Origin: an uncultured Bacteroidales bacterium
GTDB taxonomy: Bacteria > Bacteroidota > Bacteroidia > Bacteroidales > P3
Assembly: GCA_947168515.1 (NCBI GenBank)
Contig: CAMVMF010000006.1
Location: 1 to 64,000, forward strand
Length of the DNA stretch: 64,000 bases
Direction: 5' to 3'
Positions within the stretch are counted from its first letter, which is position 1, and each line of letters starts with the position of its first letter. Shown here piece by piece: positions 45,591-54,789 of the stretch. Under the pieces are notes generated by a model, which was given only the letters and a program-made list of their open reading frames with translations, searched no databases and was not told the origin of the DNA. Both the position numbers and the translations under genes were made by a program.

Positions 45591-46155
45591 AGGCCCGCGT
45601 CATTTTGAGGAAATCCATCTGTTCGCGGTAGAACTCTTGACTGCATCCACTGAGGCACTCGCCGAGGTCAATCTGACAGTCGGAGTTATTGATAACCTTC
45701 TGCTCGAAGCCCTCCAACAGGTTATTGCGCTTGGCAGTGGCATACCACAGACCATCTTTGCGATGCGTCAATTCTACCAATTGTTTGGCGGTCTTATTGC
45801 CGTAACGACGGAGGATGTCATCCATAACGGTAATGTCGTTATCCGAAAACTCATCGTCAGAAAAAGAGGCAGCGGCCTTGATATAGGTTTTATCGTCCAC
45901 CACCTCTTTCTCCACATAGCCGTCAAGGATGACAGGGGTCTCGGAGAGGTCAATGAAAATGTCCTTGACCACAGGACCTGCCTGCCACACCTCGAAAGGC
46001 AAACCGAGGAACGGTGTCTGGAAGCGTCTTACGCTGTACTCTTCCATCAGATAGAGCAACTTAAGCAGTTTGGTCTTACTCAACATCGGAACATGCTGCG
46101 CAATATACACAACTGCATTGCCTATCTTGTTCCTGTCGGCTTGGGTGAGTTTCAT
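45580..46155 (-). CDS. Panacea-domain (DUF4065/SocA-like) antitoxin
   Basis: 191 residues. KIGNAVVYIAQHVPMLSKTKLLKLLYLMEEYSVRRFQTPFLGLPFEVWQAGPVVKDIF is the Panacea/DUF4065 core, followed by a second part with VMDDILRRYGNKTAKQLVELTHRKDGLWYATAKR. Panacea proteins neutralise many unrelated toxins through this domain. First gene of a minus-strand trio with the PemK-like and STAS-like genes. No -7 box is visible between it and the strong hairpin upstream. Confidence 0.85.
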   Translation of the reverse strand: MKLTQADRNKIGNAVVYIAQHVPMLSKTKLLKLLYLMEEYSVRRFQTPFLGLPFEVWQAGPVVKDIFIDLSETPVILDGYVEKEVVDDKTYIKAAASFSDDEFSDNDITVMDDILRRYGNKTAKQLVELTHRKDGLWYATAKRNNLLEGFEQKVINNSDCQIDLGECLSGCSQEFYREQMDFLKMTRAYGA

Positions 46156-46170
46156 ATTCTTTATTATTAG

Positions 46171-46202
46171 AAGCCAGAGGTTCCTCTCGAAACCTCTGGC
46201 TT
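46171..46202 (-). terminator. Perfect 12-bp hairpin between EF-G-like and Panacea genes
   Basis: AAGCCAGAGGTT and AACCTCTGGCTT are exact complements around an 8-nt loop. It lies after the EF-G-like stop and before the Panacea start, both on the minus strand. It has no strong T run, so it may be a terminator or an attenuator that lets some readthrough express the toxin-antitoxin operon. Confidence 0.6.
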
Positions 46203-46248
46203 GAGGTTGTATTGCGAAGCATTATTGCTCTCCGCGAGCACGCGGCGG

Positions 46249-48381
46249 TTACTCTTCCTCGTTGGCGGCTTCTTCGTAGGCCTTGAGGAGGGCCTGCTGG
46301 ACGTCGGCGGGGACGAGCTCGTAGCTGCTGAAGGTCATGGTGAAGGTGCCACGGCCGCTGGTGAGGGAACTCAGGGCGGTGCAGTAGCGGTTCATCTCGG
46401 CCAAAGGAGCCTTGGCGCGGAGGGTGGTGTATTTGCCCTCGGCATCCATGCCCATGACGATGGCGCGGCGGCCCTGGAGGTCGGTCATCACACCACCTTG
46501 TGCCTCGGTGGGAACGGTGACGGCCACGTCGTAGATAGGCTCTTTAATCTTAGGAGCAGCCAGTTTGAAGGCTTCGCGGAAGGCGGTACGGCCGGCAATC
46601 TTGAAAGCGGTCTCGTTGGAGTCCACGGGGTGCATCTTACCGTCGTAGATGTTAACGACGATGTCGCGAGCGTAGGAACCGGTCAGAGGACCTTGTTCCA
46701 TCTTCTCCATGATACCCTTGAGGATGGCAGGCATGAAACGGGCATCAATCGAGCCACCCACGATGCAGTTGTTGAAGACCAGCTTACCGCCCCACTCCAG
46801 AGGATACTCCTGAGTGTCGCGGATGGGGTACTTGGTCTGATTGGGCATGCCGTCGTAGTAGGGTTCGATGAGCATGTGCACCTCGCCGAACTGACCGCTA
46901 CCACCGGACTGTTTCTTGTGGCGGTACATGGCTTCGGCACTCTTGGTGATAGTCTCGCGGTAAGGAATGTTGGGGGCGGTGAAGTTGACGGCCAGCTTGT
47001 ACTGGTTCTCGAAGTACCACTTCACGGTGTTGAGGTGGAGCTCACCCTGGCAGCCGAGAATGACCTGACGCAGCTCGCGGCTGTTCTCAAGCGTGAGGCT
47101 GCGGTCGTAGGTGACCAAGTCCTTCAGGGCAGCGCCGACCTTCTCGTCGTCGTTGCTGTTGGCAGCCTTCACGGCCACGGTGTAGATGGGTGCGGGGAAC
47201 TCAATCTCGCAGACGACGTCGTCGGTGTTCTTAGGAGTGGTGAGCGTATGGTTGATCTTAACGTCTTTCAGCTTGATGGTGCAGACGATGTCGCCGGCGC
47301 AGGCCTTCTCGACACGCTGGCGGTTGTTGCCACTGCACACGAGCACCTGGCTGACACGTTCCTTACTCTGGTTGCAGGCGTTAATCACATCCTGGGCTTC
47401 GGCCAACTCGCCGTCGTAGATACGGAGATAGGTGATTTCGCCGAGGTTCTTATCTTTGGCACTCTTGAAAGCGAAAGCCACGGTGGGGTTGGCGCCATCG
47501 CACTTCAGCTCTTTGCCGCCTTTGGTCTTCTTGGCATCGGCCACCTCGCAGGGAGCGGGGACGTTCTGGCAGATGAACTCAAGCAGACGGTTGACACCGA
47601 AATTCTCCTTGGCAGAAGTGCAGAGGATGGGGAAGAGGTCGCGTTTGTCGATGGCGAGCTTCAGGGCCTGGGTGAGTTCCTCGGCAGTGAGGTCGCCGTT
47701 CTCGAAGTATTTCTCCATGAGGGCATCGTCGGCAGCAGCAGCTTCCTCAACGAGGGCCATGCGCATCTCCTCAGCCTTGTCGGCATATTGCGAGGGAATG
47801 TCGGCTTCGGTCATCTTGCCGTCGGTGAAGGTGAACATCTTGTTGGCCACGATATCGATCACCTGGTTGAATCCGAGACCAGCGTTGGTGGGGAACTGCA
47901 GCACGGTGCATTTGCCTCCGAAGTAGTCTTTCAGCTGACTGACGGTGTCGTCGAAATTAGCCTTCTCGGCATCGAGATGGTTGACGACGAAGAGCATCGG
48001 GGTGTCGAGCTTGGCAGCGTAGCGGTTGGCTATCTCGGTGCCGACCTCGACGCCGCTCTGAGCGTTGACCACGACGACGGCAGCCTCGACCACATTCAGG
48101 GCACTGTCGAGCTCACCCTGGAAGTCGGCGAAGCCGGGCACATCAAGGATGTTCACCTTCTTGCCACCGAACTCGGTGTACATAAGGGTGTTCTCCACGG
48201 AGTAGCCGCGGTCGTGCTCGATGTCGCGATAGTCGCTGATGGTGTTTTTGCTGTCCACGCTGCCACGACGGTTGATAAGACCGCCGCAGAAAGCCATGGC
48301 TTCGGCCATGGAGGTCTTGCCGCTCTTGGCACCGCCCACGAGGGCGATGTTGCGGATGTCGTTAGTCTGGTAAATTTTCAT
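46249..48381 (-). CDS. EF-G paralogue with degenerate GTPase motifs (EF-G2 type)
   Basis: 710 residues with all EF-G domains. The N-terminal G domain differs from canonical EF-G: G1 is GGAKSGKT, switch II reads DVPGFADF where canonical EF-G has DTPGHVDF (so the catalytic His is Phe), and G4 is NHLD instead of NKMD. Later domains are intact (VQLTSGRGTFTMTF-like end, DARFMPAILKGIMEKMEQG, GCQGELHLNTV). A Bacteroides EF-G2 with this build is reported to support translocation without GTP hydrolysis under starvation; this gene looks like its orthologue. A -7 box TATCTTTG lies near 48474-48481. A flippase is divergent. Confidence 0.88.
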   Translation of the reverse strand: MKIYQTNDIRNIALVGGAKSGKTSMAEAMAFCGGLINRRGSVDSKNTISDYRDIEHDRGYSVENTLMYTEFGGKKVNILDVPGFADFQGELDSALNVVEAAVVVVNAQSGVEVGTEIANRYAAKLDTPMLFVVNHLDAEKANFDDTVSQLKDYFGGKCTVLQFPTNAGLGFNQVIDIVANKMFTFTDGKMTEADIPSQYADKAEEMRMALVEEAAAADDALMEKYFENGDLTAEELTQALKLAIDKRDLFPILCTSAKENFGVNRLLEFICQNVPAPCEVADAKKTKGGKELKCDGANPTVAFAFKSAKDKNLGEITYLRIYDGELAEAQDVINACNQSKERVSQVLVCSGNNRQRVEKACAGDIVCTIKLKDVKINHTLTTPKNTDDVVCEIEFPAPIYTVAVKAANSNDDEKVGAALKDLVTYDRSLTLENSRELRQVILGCQGELHLNTVKWYFENQYKLAVNFTAPNIPYRETITKSAEAMYRHKKQSGGSGQFGEVHMLIEPYYDGMPNQTKYPIRDTQEYPLEWGGKLVFNNCIVGGSIDARFMPAILKGIMEKMEQGPLTGSYARDIVVNIYDGKMHPVDSNETAFKIAGRTAFREAFKLAAPKIKEPIYDVAVTVPTEAQGGVMTDLQGRRAIVMGMDAEGKYTTLRAKAPLAEMNRYCTALSSLTSGRGTFTMTFSSYELVPADVQQALLKAYEEAANEEE

Positions 48382-48586
48382 TGTTAAAATATATATTATT
48401 ATTTTTTTATCTTTCTTACTATAAATAATTTAATATGGAAAACAAGGGTCTTCCATCCCAAATTAAGGAATGGCAAAGATACAAACTTTTTTTGAATTAA
48501 TAGTTAAGCTGTAAGAATTATTTATCTATGTCGCAAAAAAAACGTACTTTTGCACACCAGAAAAAAGCCTTTAGACACACAAAAAA

Positions 48587-50098
48587 ATGGGCGTAATAGC
48601 TAAGCAAAGCATCCGTGGCGCCATCGCCAACTACCTCGGTGTCCTCATTGGAGCCGTCACCACCTTCTTCGTCGTCACCGACCTCCTCACCCAAGACGAG
48701 ATCGGCCTCACCCGCGTGATGGTCGATGCCGCCATGCTCTTCGCGGGCCTCGCCCAGCTGGGCACCAATGCCTCCATCCTCAAATTCTACCCACGCTTCA
48801 AAGACCCCCACAGCCGCGACCATGGCTTCTTCGGATGGACCCTCATCCTTCCCTTCGTGGGGTTCCTCATCATCGCCTCCCTCTTCTTTATTTTCAAAGA
48901 AAGCATCATCGGCTTTTATGCCGAAAAGTCGCCCTTGCTGGTCGACTATGCCTATCTGGTACTCCCCCTCACCTTCTTCACCCTCTACATGACGGTTTTC
49001 GAAACCAATGCCAGCGTGCTGCTGCACATAGCCTTGCCCAAGTTCGTGCGCGAGGTGGTCATCCGGCTCCTCAACCTGGCCGCCTACCTTCTCTACGGCC
49101 ACCGCCTCATCTCGCTCGACCTCTTCGTCATCCTTTTCTGCTCATCCTATGCCGTGGCCACGGTCATCAACTTCTGCTACCTGCTCACCCTCCGCCGCAT
49201 CAGCTTCAAGCCCGACTGGAAATTTGTCGACAAGCGACTTTTCAAAGAGGTGGGGGCCTACACCCTCATCATGACCGCCGCCGTACTGGCCGGCAATGTC
49301 AAGCTGTTCAACACCATCTTCTTAGCCCACCAAACCCTGGCCCTTGCCGGCATCTACACCATTGCCAACTACATAGCCAACGTTATCGAAATCCCCTACC
49401 GCTCCCTCGGTGCCATCTCCAGCCCCGTCATCTCACAGGCCGTAGCCTGTGGCGACTTCAGGGAAGTCAACCGCCTGGGGCAGCAGGTGTCGCTCCACCA
49501 GATGCTCGTTGCCAGCATGCTGCTCTTCTTCATCTGGATCAACCTCGAACCCCTCTTCGCCGTCATCCCCAACGGCCAGGAGTACGTCTCCGGCACCCCC
49601 GTGGTGCTCTTTCTCGGCCTGGCCAACATCCTCAATTCCACCTTCAGCATCGCCACTAACATCCTCAATTTCTCCAAACAGTACGCCTTCTCGCTGCTGT
49701 TCATCGCCCTGCTCACAGCCTCAGCCATCCTGCTCAACATCTGGCTCATTCCGCGCTGGAGCCTCACCGGATCGGCCTGTGCCACCCTCTTCGCCTACAT
49801 GCTCTACTTTGTCCCCCTGCTCACCTTTCTTTGGCGGCGTCTCAGGGTCTCTCTCTTCTCCCAAAAGCAGCTGTGGGTGGTGCTTTTCGCCCTGGTGCTC
49901 TTCGGCCTCAACGCCGTGTGGGAGTGGGTCTTGTCGCCACTCTTTGCACATCTGGGCAGCGGACTCCTCCCCTTCCTTGTCCAGGCCCTGGTGCGCACCC
50001 TCGTCTTCGCGGTCCTCGTCATTGTCGTCATCCGCCGTCTCCACATATCGCCCGAGGTTGATGCCCTCCTAGCCAAAATCCGCCTTTCGAGGCATTAG
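48587..50098 (+). CDS. Oligosaccharide flippase family protein
   Basis: 503 residues with 12-14 hydrophobic helices. Begins MGVIAKQSIRGAIANYLGVLIGAVTTFFVVTDLLTQDEIGL, the Wzx/MOP-type start, and continues with LGTNASILKFYPRF, YTLIMTAAVLAGNVKLFNTIFLA and a C-terminal polysaccharide-synthesis-type domain. Likely flips lipid-linked glycan across the inner membrane. -7 box TACTTTTG at 48545-48552. It stands alone, not in a glycan cluster. Confidence 0.85.
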   Translation: MGVIAKQSIRGAIANYLGVLIGAVTTFFVVTDLLTQDEIGLTRVMVDAAMLFAGLAQLGTNASILKFYPRFKDPHSRDHGFFGWTLILPFVGFLIIASLFFIFKESIIGFYAEKSPLLVDYAYLVLPLTFFTLYMTVFETNASVLLHIALPKFVREVVIRLLNLAAYLLYGHRLISLDLFVILFCSSYAVATVINFCYLLTLRRISFKPDWKFVDKRLFKEVGAYTLIMTAAVLAGNVKLFNTIFLAHQTLALAGIYTIANYIANVIEIPYRSLGAISSPVISQAVACGDFREVNRLGQQVSLHQMLVASMLLFFIWINLEPLFAVIPNGQEYVSGTPVVLFLGLANILNSTFSIATNILNFSKQYAFSLLFIALLTASAILLNIWLIPRWSLTGSACATLFAYMLYFVPLLTFLWRRLRVSLFSQKQLWVVLFALVLFGLNAVWEWVLSPLFAHLGSGLLPFLVQALVRTLVFAVLVIVVIRRLHISPEVDALLAKIRLSRH

Positions 50099-50235
50099 AC
50101 CTTCACAACACCTATTTGTCTGATAAAGGAATCTTAAACCTTGGTTGACATGTTGTCATAAGTCAATCCTAATAGACTTTCGCAGTATAGCCTCAACCCT
50201 ACCGTTTGTCGTCGGAGAAGGATTCCTATAGCAAC

Positions 50236-50271
50236 AAAAAGGCTGCTGCAGTTTAGAATCGTGCAACAGCC
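50236..50271 (-). terminator. Terminator after the GIN/OMP gene
   Basis: On the minus strand GGCTGTTGCA ... TGCAGCAGCC forms a stem followed by TTTTTG. It ends the sigma/anti-sigma/outer-membrane transcript. The rest of the 230-bp gap to the flippase holds nothing I can name. Confidence 0.75.
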
Positions 50272-50331
50272 ACTGAAAAGTACTAATTATTTCGTCCTAG
50301 ATTGTGGAGGACACCCTCCAGACCAAAGCCG

Positions 50332-51711
50332 TCAATCATCGCCCAAAGAAAGGGCCAGACCCAGTTTGATGGGATAGACGGCCTGGTCCATACCGGTGTT
50401 GACGGGGAGCGTAGCCACCTGCAGGAAGGCATATATATTCTCCCAACCAATACTCAGGCGAGCATCCAAACGGAAGGGATTCAGCATTTTGGACAAATTA
50501 TCCTTGTCGTTATAGGTACCGTTGGGGTACTCTGCCTTATGCTTCAAACCCGTATGTTTTCCATTGTAGTTCAGTCCTGGAATGGCAGCCAGACCGATGA
50601 AGAAATCACTGTTGCCAGGTTCCCAGCGCACCATCAGAGGCAGCGTAATGTAGCGCGCCGTCAATTTGGTGCTCCATGTTCCACCGTCGTGGGGGTCTGA
50701 GGCGACAAAGGTCTGCATCGTGCCAGTGATGTCGTCGGCCACCGCCACATAGTCATCACTAAACTTATACACATCGGAGCCATAACCCAAGCCCACGCCC
50801 AAACGCCAATGGTTGTTGACGAAGGGGTAATAGACAGCCTCTAGCTGGTAGGAGGAGAACGTAGTGTTGAGGGCGTAACCGTCCTGCATACGCATCAGAC
50901 CGTTGAAAGGAGTTGTGCCCCAGTTGTGGAATCCCCACAGGAAGTCGAACCTGAAGTCGCTGCTATAGGAGTTGACCTTCTGCTTCAAACGGGATGACTT
51001 ATTGTCGGTAATCAGCTTGTCGATGGTGCTCTCATCTTCTCCGTCCTGAATGATGGCCGAGAACTCGGTTTGTTCCATTTGGCATGAGGCCACATCTACC
51101 CGACCATGGTCATTTTCGGTCGAAACTAGTTTGTTGCCCTTGCAGAAAGCCACACTAATATTGGCATAATCGTCGGCCCGAAGCCCTATTTCGTCCAGCA
51201 CACAAGGGGTCTGCATCGTGACTGTAGAATAGTCTTCTGCCTTAAGCACGATATGCCGTGCACGGAGAGTGTCGATGCCGGGGAGTGCTGCAACGTTCAC
51301 CTTGCTATAGTCTTCTGCCCAGACTGACATCTTGACCATGTTGGCCGGGCAGAGCAGGTCCACCTGGGCATAGTCCTCGGTGCTAATCTTGGTGGAGGCC
51401 TCCATGAGCAGGTGCAGGCGCAGTCTGGGGCATCCCGGAGGGGTGTTCAGTTTCAAACGGTAGTTATAACGGTTTTCGCCAGTCTCATAGGTCATTCCTT
51501 TGGGCCTTTCGCTGATGGAAGGGTCGCAATACTCCAGGTATTCCACCGAGTCGTTCACTATCTCCACCTTGCAATAACCTGAGAACTGCACAATATCCAG
51601 TTTTTGGCTGAAATGAATGCGGAACGCCTTCAGCGTGTCGTCGCTGCCCGTATTGGCATGCACCGTGGTGGCCATCAGCAGGGCTGCCAGTAAGAAAAGT
51701 TTTGTCTTCAT
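50332..51711 (-). CDS. GIN-domain-like outer-membrane beta-barrel protein
   Basis: 459 residues, signal peptide MKTKLFLLAALLMATTVHA. Residues 20-220 form a repetitive beta-helix with EDYAQVDL, EDYSKVNV, EDYSTVTM, DDYANISV, the pattern of DUF2807/GIN autotransporter-adhesin-like domains. The C-terminal 230 residues are a beta-barrel (YQLEAVYYPFVNNHWRLGVGLGYGSD, ending LGLALSLGDD). It follows the anti-sigma gene by 30 nt, so is probably in the same operon and under the ECF sigma factor. Confidence 0.75.
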   Translation of the reverse strand: MKTKLFLLAALLMATTVHANTGSDDTLKAFRIHFSQKLDIVQFSGYCKVEIVNDSVEYLEYCDPSISERPKGMTYETGENRYNYRLKLNTPPGCPRLRLHLLMEASTKISTEDYAQVDLLCPANMVKMSVWAEDYSKVNVAALPGIDTLRARHIVLKAEDYSTVTMQTPCVLDEIGLRADDYANISVAFCKGNKLVSTENDHGRVDVASCQMEQTEFSAIIQDGEDESTIDKLITDNKSSRLKQKVNSYSSDFRFDFLWGFHNWGTTPFNGLMRMQDGYALNTTFSSYQLEAVYYPFVNNHWRLGVGLGYGSDVYKFSDDYVAVADDITGTMQTFVASDPHDGGTWSTKLTARYITLPLMVRWEPGNSDFFIGLAAIPGLNYNGKHTGLKHKAEYPNGTYNDKDNLSKMLNPFRLDARLSIGWENIYAFLQVATLPVNTGMDQAVYPIKLGLALSLGDD

Positions 51712-51741
51712 AACTATAAATTTATAATATAATAATCAAAA

Positions 51742-52527
51742 TCAATTGTTCACCATTGCCAGCAGTTCGCCGCGGGTTTCGGCGTAGGACTTGTAGGCAT
51801 AGTCGCGTATGGTGTTGGAAACACGACTGCGCAAGTTGCGGTAACGGTCTTTCAGACTAGGGGTGTCGACGGGCTCGGCCTGCACCACTTCTGTTTCAGG
51901 AAACATCATTACGTCGATATATTCTATCACCAACGTGTCCTTTTCGGCCTCTGTGGGTTGCGGGTCGGCCTGTGCCAAGAGTTCGGGCGCTTCCACAACG
52001 GTTTGGGACGGCATATCTTCCTGCTGAGGGACCGAAACCACGGGCAAGGCAGCCTCTGCCTGAGGGGCGGCAACAGCTGCCGGCTGCGCCTTGGCATAGG
52101 CAAGGGTTGGCTGGGCTGCAGTCTCCCCTGCCGAATGGCGGATGGTTTCTTCCACCATTTCAACGTCGGGCCGAATCGTGTCAACAGGCTGCTGCTGGGC
52201 CAACAAGGGTGCTGACCCTGCCACTCCGTCAGACTGCGAAGGCCAAAACAGCCACACCCCGCCCATGAGCACTGCCGCCACCGAGGCAGCAGCAGCCCAA
52301 CGCCACAACGGTTGCACACGGGCCGGATGGTGCATAAGGCCATTCTTATCGGGGTAGGGCAACGGCGGCTCGGAAATTTTGAGCTGAGGGTCGTAGAGGG
52401 CCAGCTCTTCGGCCAGCTGGGGGTGCTGGGCGACAAAGTCTTCCACGGCGGCCCGCTCCTGGGCGTTCAGCTCGCCTTCGGCATAGCGGTAGAAGTACAG
52501 CTCGTAGTTGTCAGTTGTTATTGTCAT
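51742..52527 (-). CDS. Anti-sigma factor, single-pass membrane protein
   Basis: 261 residues. Cytoplasmic N-terminus with YELYFYRYAEGELNAQERAAVEDFVAQHPQLAEEL, the zinc-less anti-sigma pattern common in Bacteroidota; one membrane helix near residues 77-94 (RWAAAASVAAVLMGGVWLFW); then a Pro/Ala/Gln-rich periplasmic part. Overlaps the sigma gene by 17 nt, showing coupled translation. Confidence 0.8.
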   Translation of the reverse strand: MTITTDNYELYFYRYAEGELNAQERAAVEDFVAQHPQLAEELALYDPQLKISEPPLPYPDKNGLMHHPARVQPLWRWAAAASVAAVLMGGVWLFWPSQSDGVAGSAPLLAQQQPVDTIRPDVEMVEETIRHSAGETAAQPTLAYAKAQPAAVAAPQAEAALPVVSVPQQEDMPSQTVVEAPELLAQADPQPTEAEKDTLVIEYIDVMMFPETEVVQAEPVDTPSLKDRYRNLRSRVSNTIRDYAYKSYAETRGELLAMVNN

Positions 52528-53005
52528 AGCCTAAAGCAATTAAGGTTTTCTTTAATGATACGCGGGCACGGAAAAGGTAGACCGACACTTGGGTCTCGCT
52601 CAGCGACAGTATTTCGGCAATCTCCTTGCAGCTGTAGCCTTCCACGTCCTTCAGCTCCACTGCGGCCCGCTGCACCTGAGGGAGCCTTTCCAGGGCTTTG
52701 CGCAAAGCCTCTTTCAGGTCAAAGCCCTCGTCGGGGGCCACTAGCAAAGGGGGAACCAATTGCTGAGCGGTCTGTTGGTGTACCCGGCTGTGCCTGTGCT
52801 GACTCATCAGGTGGTTGTGGACCACCGTCAGCAGGAAAGACTTGCCCTTCTCCGCCGGCACTTTCTCACGTCTCTCCCACAGCGATGCATAGGCCTCCTG
52901 CACAGCGTCTTTCGACAGCTCCTCGCCACCTCCGCAGCGGACCGCAAAGCGGTAAACATCATCGGCCCATAGCCTCACACCGTTGTTGTATTCCTTTTGA
53001 GTCAT
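52511..53005 (-). CDS. ECF-type RNA polymerase sigma factor
   Basis: 164 residues. Region 2: ADDVYRFAVRCGGGEELSKDAVQEAYASLWERREK, FLLTVVHNHLMSQHR. Region 4: ALERLPQVQRAAVELKDVEGYSCKEIAEILSLSETQVSVYLFRARVSLKK. Overlaps its anti-sigma factor. Probably transcribes this operon. Confidence 0.93.
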   Translation of the reverse strand: MTQKEYNNGVRLWADDVYRFAVRCGGGEELSKDAVQEAYASLWERREKVPAEKGKSFLLTVVHNHLMSQHRHSRVHQQTAQQLVPPLLVAPDEGFDLKEALRKALERLPQVQRAAVELKDVEGYSCKEIAEILSLSETQVSVYLFRARVSLKKTLIALGYDNNN

Positions 53006-53148
53006 TTTTCACAATCTTGCTATATAAACGCGCAACAGCCCAAAATACTACACCCATCTCAAAAAAAAACGCAACTCCAACATTTTCAATAGTCAGAGCG
53101 CGTCGTTGTGGCCGACAATGTGCAATTGAAAACCAATTAGGCATCGGC

Positions 53149-53538
53149 TCAGCCCAGGAACAAGGCCACAATTTTAGGCAGGAAGATGATGACGCCCACC
53201 ACGGCGGCACTGATGGCGCATACCAGCACTGCGCCTGCACCCAAATCCTTGATGTCTCGTTTGCGGTCGTCGCGCTCGGCCTTGATAAAGTCGGCAGTGC
53301 GCTCCAACGCCGAGTTGACCACCTCTGCCGAAATAACCATGCCTATGACGATGGCCACCGCCATCCACTCCACCAAGGAGAGACCCAACAAGGCCCCGGC
53401 AATGATGACGCAAACCGCAGCAACACCATGTATCCACATATTGTGCTCCTCCCTAAAGGCAAGCTTCAGTCCCGCAAAGGCGTAGCCGAAACTCTTGATC
53501 CGTTTTTTGATGGAAAATTTCTCGTGGTTCATATTCAT
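53149..53538 (-). CDS. dgkA: Diacylglycerol kinase family protein
   Basis: 129 residues, three membrane helices. Start taken at MNMNHEKFSIKKRIKSFGYAFAGLKLAFREEHNMWIH (53538), after the DUF1963 stop by 4 nt. The signature ISAEVVNSALERTADFIKAERDDRKRDIKDLGAGAVL carries the catalytic Glu and the conserved Asn. Could act on diacylglycerol or undecaprenol; the family does not tell by eye. Confidence 0.92.
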   Translation of the reverse strand: MNMNHEKFSIKKRIKSFGYAFAGLKLAFREEHNMWIHGVAAVCVIIAGALLGLSLVEWMAVAIVIGMVISAEVVNSALERTADFIKAERDDRKRDIKDLGAGAVLVCAISAAVVGVIIFLPKIVALFLG

Positions 53539-53542
53539 AGTT

Positions 53543-54676
53543 TTAGTAACACTGTTCATCGAAATAGACCTTGCTGAAATCGCGACGGCGCAAGTCGGCG
53601 GAACTGACGAACAAACGCGCAGAGCCGCAGTCGCCCCAAATGGTGCGCCAATGGCCGCCTTCCGGTGCCTCGATGGTGGGAATCTGTAGCAGCAGGGTGT
53701 CATATGGGCTGCCCTCCGGTCGAAAATCCACTTGCTCGAATGCCGGAAAGCCCAACATCTGGAAACTCTCTTCGGAGGGACCCTGATACATGGGATTGTC
53801 CCCCACCACCAGCGAGTCATCCACCTCCATACGTTGCTCTTCCGGCATTGTCCTCCTCAGATAGTCGTCATAGTAGGGCGAGTCCAACTCGTCGCCATAC
53901 AGCTTCTTCACCGCCTCGGCAAACAACCCATCAAAGTCTTTGCACGTATGGTTGATGCACGACAAGGCTGCCTCAGCCCTTAGCCCATATTCACCCAACA
54001 CGGGCGCATACTCCAAATCCTCGCAGCGGGGATAATGCCGCAACTCCTTCTCGTCCACACTTCTGTCTACCTGCTCATGATACACCACGCGGCAGTTGGC
54101 CTGGGAGGTGGGATTGTCGAAGTCGAAACCATAGCCACTTTCCACCACCTCGGGGTCTGACGAGATAAATAGTTGCAGCAGACCCTCCTGGGGCAGCAGA
54201 CCCACATGAGGGCATTGTCCGAAATTCACCTGCACCACCATAGCCATTGGCCGGCCCTTAGCATCTGTTGGATAAGGCTCTGCGGAGTTCCAGTAGGGCG
54301 TACCGCCCAATTTAGAGCTGTAAACCGATGGCTTCAGTTCTGGGTCAATGACAAATTTCAGACAAGGGCGCGGAGGGCATTGTAGGTTGATTTCCTCGGC
54401 AATGGCATCGGCTTTCGAGGTCATGGCTTCTATCTCGCCGGGCTTAGGGATACAAGTCGGCCTGCCACTCTGCCTCAGTTGCTCCTGCAATTCATTGGTC
54501 GCCTTGCGCAATCGCAATAGCCCAATCAGCACGGCGCCCTTGCTGCCGACAAACAAAACAGCCAACACGGCAAAGGCCGTCCACCTGCCTCTGACCAACC
54601 CCAATACCAATGCCGCCACAAGCAGCACCCCCCACAGGATGTTGCGGACAAGACTGACCTGTTTTTCTTTTTCCAT
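53543..54676 (-). CDS. DUF1963 (YwqG-like) membrane-anchored protein
   Basis: 377 residues. Two N-terminal hydrophobic helices (about 10-50), then DUF1963 motifs: LKPSVYSSKLGGTPYWNSAEPYPTDAKGRPMAMVVQVNFGQCPHVGLLPQEGLLQLFI, and near the end EQVDFRPEGSPYDTLLLQI...WGDCGSARLFV. YwqG-like proteins are of unknown function. Translationally adjacent to dgkA. Upstream of the start is ACGTTAT/ATAACGT, a short inverted repeat. Confidence 0.82.
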   Translation of the reverse strand: MEKEKQVSLVRNILWGVLLVAALVLGLVRGRWTAFAVLAVLFVGSKGAVLIGLLRLRKATNELQEQLRQSGRPTCIPKPGEIEAMTSKADAIAEEINLQCPPRPCLKFVIDPELKPSVYSSKLGGTPYWNSAEPYPTDAKGRPMAMVVQVNFGQCPHVGLLPQEGLLQLFISSDPEVVESGYGFDFDNPTSQANCRVVYHEQVDRSVDEKELRHYPRCEDLEYAPVLGEYGLRAEAALSCINHTCKDFDGLFAEAVKKLYGDELDSPYYDDYLRRTMPEEQRMEVDDSLVVGDNPMYQGPSEESFQMLGFPAFEQVDFRPEGSPYDTLLLQIPTIEAPEGGHWRTIWGDCGSARLFVSSADLRRRDFSKVYFDEQCY

Positions 54677-54789
54677 AGTGTAAAACGTTATTTGTCTTTG
54701 GATAACGTCGTTCCTCTCTTTTTATTGCCCCGCCGGCAACATACCCCCCATCTGCTGATTGCAAATCCTTAAACTCAATGGATCCAAAT

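Noticed and set aside
46201-48387. 728-residue plus-strand ORF
   Set aside because: It is the antisense of the EF-G-like gene; no motifs, and the minus-strand frame has all EF-G domains.
52312-53577. 421-residue plus-strand ORF
   Set aside because: Antisense of the sigma, anti-sigma and dgkA genes; no motifs.
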